Shown here piece by piece: positions 12,879 to 13,115 of a DNA stretch of 13,115 nucleotides. Made by a program: the position numbers and the translations under genes. Positions within the stretch are counted from its first letter, which is position 1; every line of letters starts with the position of its first letter. The notes beneath the pieces are model-generated. The model saw only the letters and a list, made by a program, of their open reading frames with translations, was not told the origin of the DNA and ran no database searches. This DNA comes from Thermoplasmata archaeon (GTDB lineage Archaea; Thermoplasmatota; E2; DHVEG-1; B18-G2), in assembly GCA_021161685.1 (NCBI GenBank), contig JAGHAD010000047.1, positions 1 through 13,115 of the forward strand. The letters are read 5' to 3'.

Positions 12879-13115
12879 TTAGTCCCTTTTCTTTCTGGAA
12901 TACCACACCTCATCATCTAGCATCTTGTAAATGCTGCCCTCGTCTTCCTCCTTTGCCTGCTCCTGATCGTTCTTCTTCTTTTCCTTGGAATACTTGAGTA
13001 TGACGTCCTTCCTTAATTGCCAGTAGTGGGTTCTCCACTCCCTGCCATCATACAGGGTTGTTTCCTCTCTCTCGGTAGATAGCATTCCTTCCTCTTCCAG
13101 TATGTAGAACAACTG
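12879..13115 (-). CDS. TFE-like winged-helix protein, C-terminal part (N-terminus beyond window)
   Basis: The frame is open through the right edge, so only the last 78 residues are seen. The pattern 'LFYILEEEGMLSTERE ... GREWRTHYWQL' resembles the third helix and wing of the winged-helix domain of transcription factor E alpha (LEE-G-S-R, then GW...YYW). TFE assists promoter opening by archaeal RNA polymerase. In TFE alpha a linker and C-terminal zinc ribbon should follow; here the rest is about 40 residues of Lys/Glu/Asp-rich sequence with no cysteine ('EKKKNDQEQAKEEDEGS' and a final 'YSRKKRD'). So it is either a paralogue lacking the ribbon or a different winged-helix protein. Assignment is tentative. 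tRNA-Pro follows 33 bp downstream on the same strand. Confidence 0.5.
   Translation of the reverse strand, partial: QLFYILEEEGMLSTEREETTLYDGREWRTHYWQLRKDVILKYSKEKKKNDQEQAKEEDEGSIYKMLDDEVWYSRKKRD

Overview
The window looks like a chromosomal segment of an AT-rich, probably thermophilic euryarchaeon. Several genes are characteristic of archaea: deoxyhypusine synthase, a type II methionine aminopeptidase, the Zn-ribbon/HTH bridging factor aMBF1, a DUF2116-type Zn-ribbon membrane protein, a COG1340-type coiled-coil protein and a TraB/PrgY C-terminal domain. Upstream signals are also archaeal: TATA-like boxes about 25 bp before apparently leaderless starts, and GGTGA or GAGG ribosome-binding sites inside operons. 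Arginine is mostly AGA/AGG and isoleucine often ATA. A relative of Thermoplasmatota/Aciduliprofundum is my guess from gene content; nothing in the window proves it.

Layout: (1) 1-1233 (+) holds the end of a TraB-family membrane protein, coupled by an ATGA overlap to an M50 site-2-type protease. (2) 4356-1226 (-) is a three-gene cell-surface operon: two signal-peptide/beta-domain/C-terminal-anchor proteins of similar architecture, then a membrane-anchored protein with thrombospondin-3/anthrax-PA-type calcium repeats. (3) 4469-4798 (-) is a small PRC-barrel protein. (4) 4799-5309 is a thinly coding stretch with one doubtful small membrane ORF and an imperfect hairpin. (5) 5310-6093 (+) has hpt (purine salvage) and a DUF2116 protein. 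(6) 6090-6248 (-) is a 52-residue small protein with its own promoter. (7) 6373-9445 (+) is a run of coiled-coil protein, aMBF1, methionine aminopeptidase and a creatininase-family hydrolase. (8) 11251-9425 (-) is a MEMO-family protein followed by deoxyhypusine synthase. (9) 11326-12201 (+) is a secreted nuclease lipoprotein with a lamin-tail domain, divergent from MEMO. (10) 12756-12196 (-) is an HD-domain phosphohydrolase, followed by tRNA-Pro(GGG) and the C-terminal part of a TFE-like winged-helix protein cut by the window edge.

The middle of the window leans towards gene expression and protein maturation (aMBF1, MetAP, hypusine formation on aIF5A, tRNA-Pro, TFE-like factor). The left third leans towards the envelope (TraB, M50 protease, surface operon). 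The segment is very compact: all four convergent gene pairs overlap at their stop codons. The strongest second looks are the surface operon and its duplicated Ca-binding module, the small inverted repeat centred between the divergent MEMO/nuclease promoters, the altered metal-site motif of the creatininase homologue, the TFE-like protein with a charged tail where a Zn ribbon is expected, and the unlisted 52-residue gene. I saw no CRISPR array, insertion sequence, integrase or other clear mobile element.
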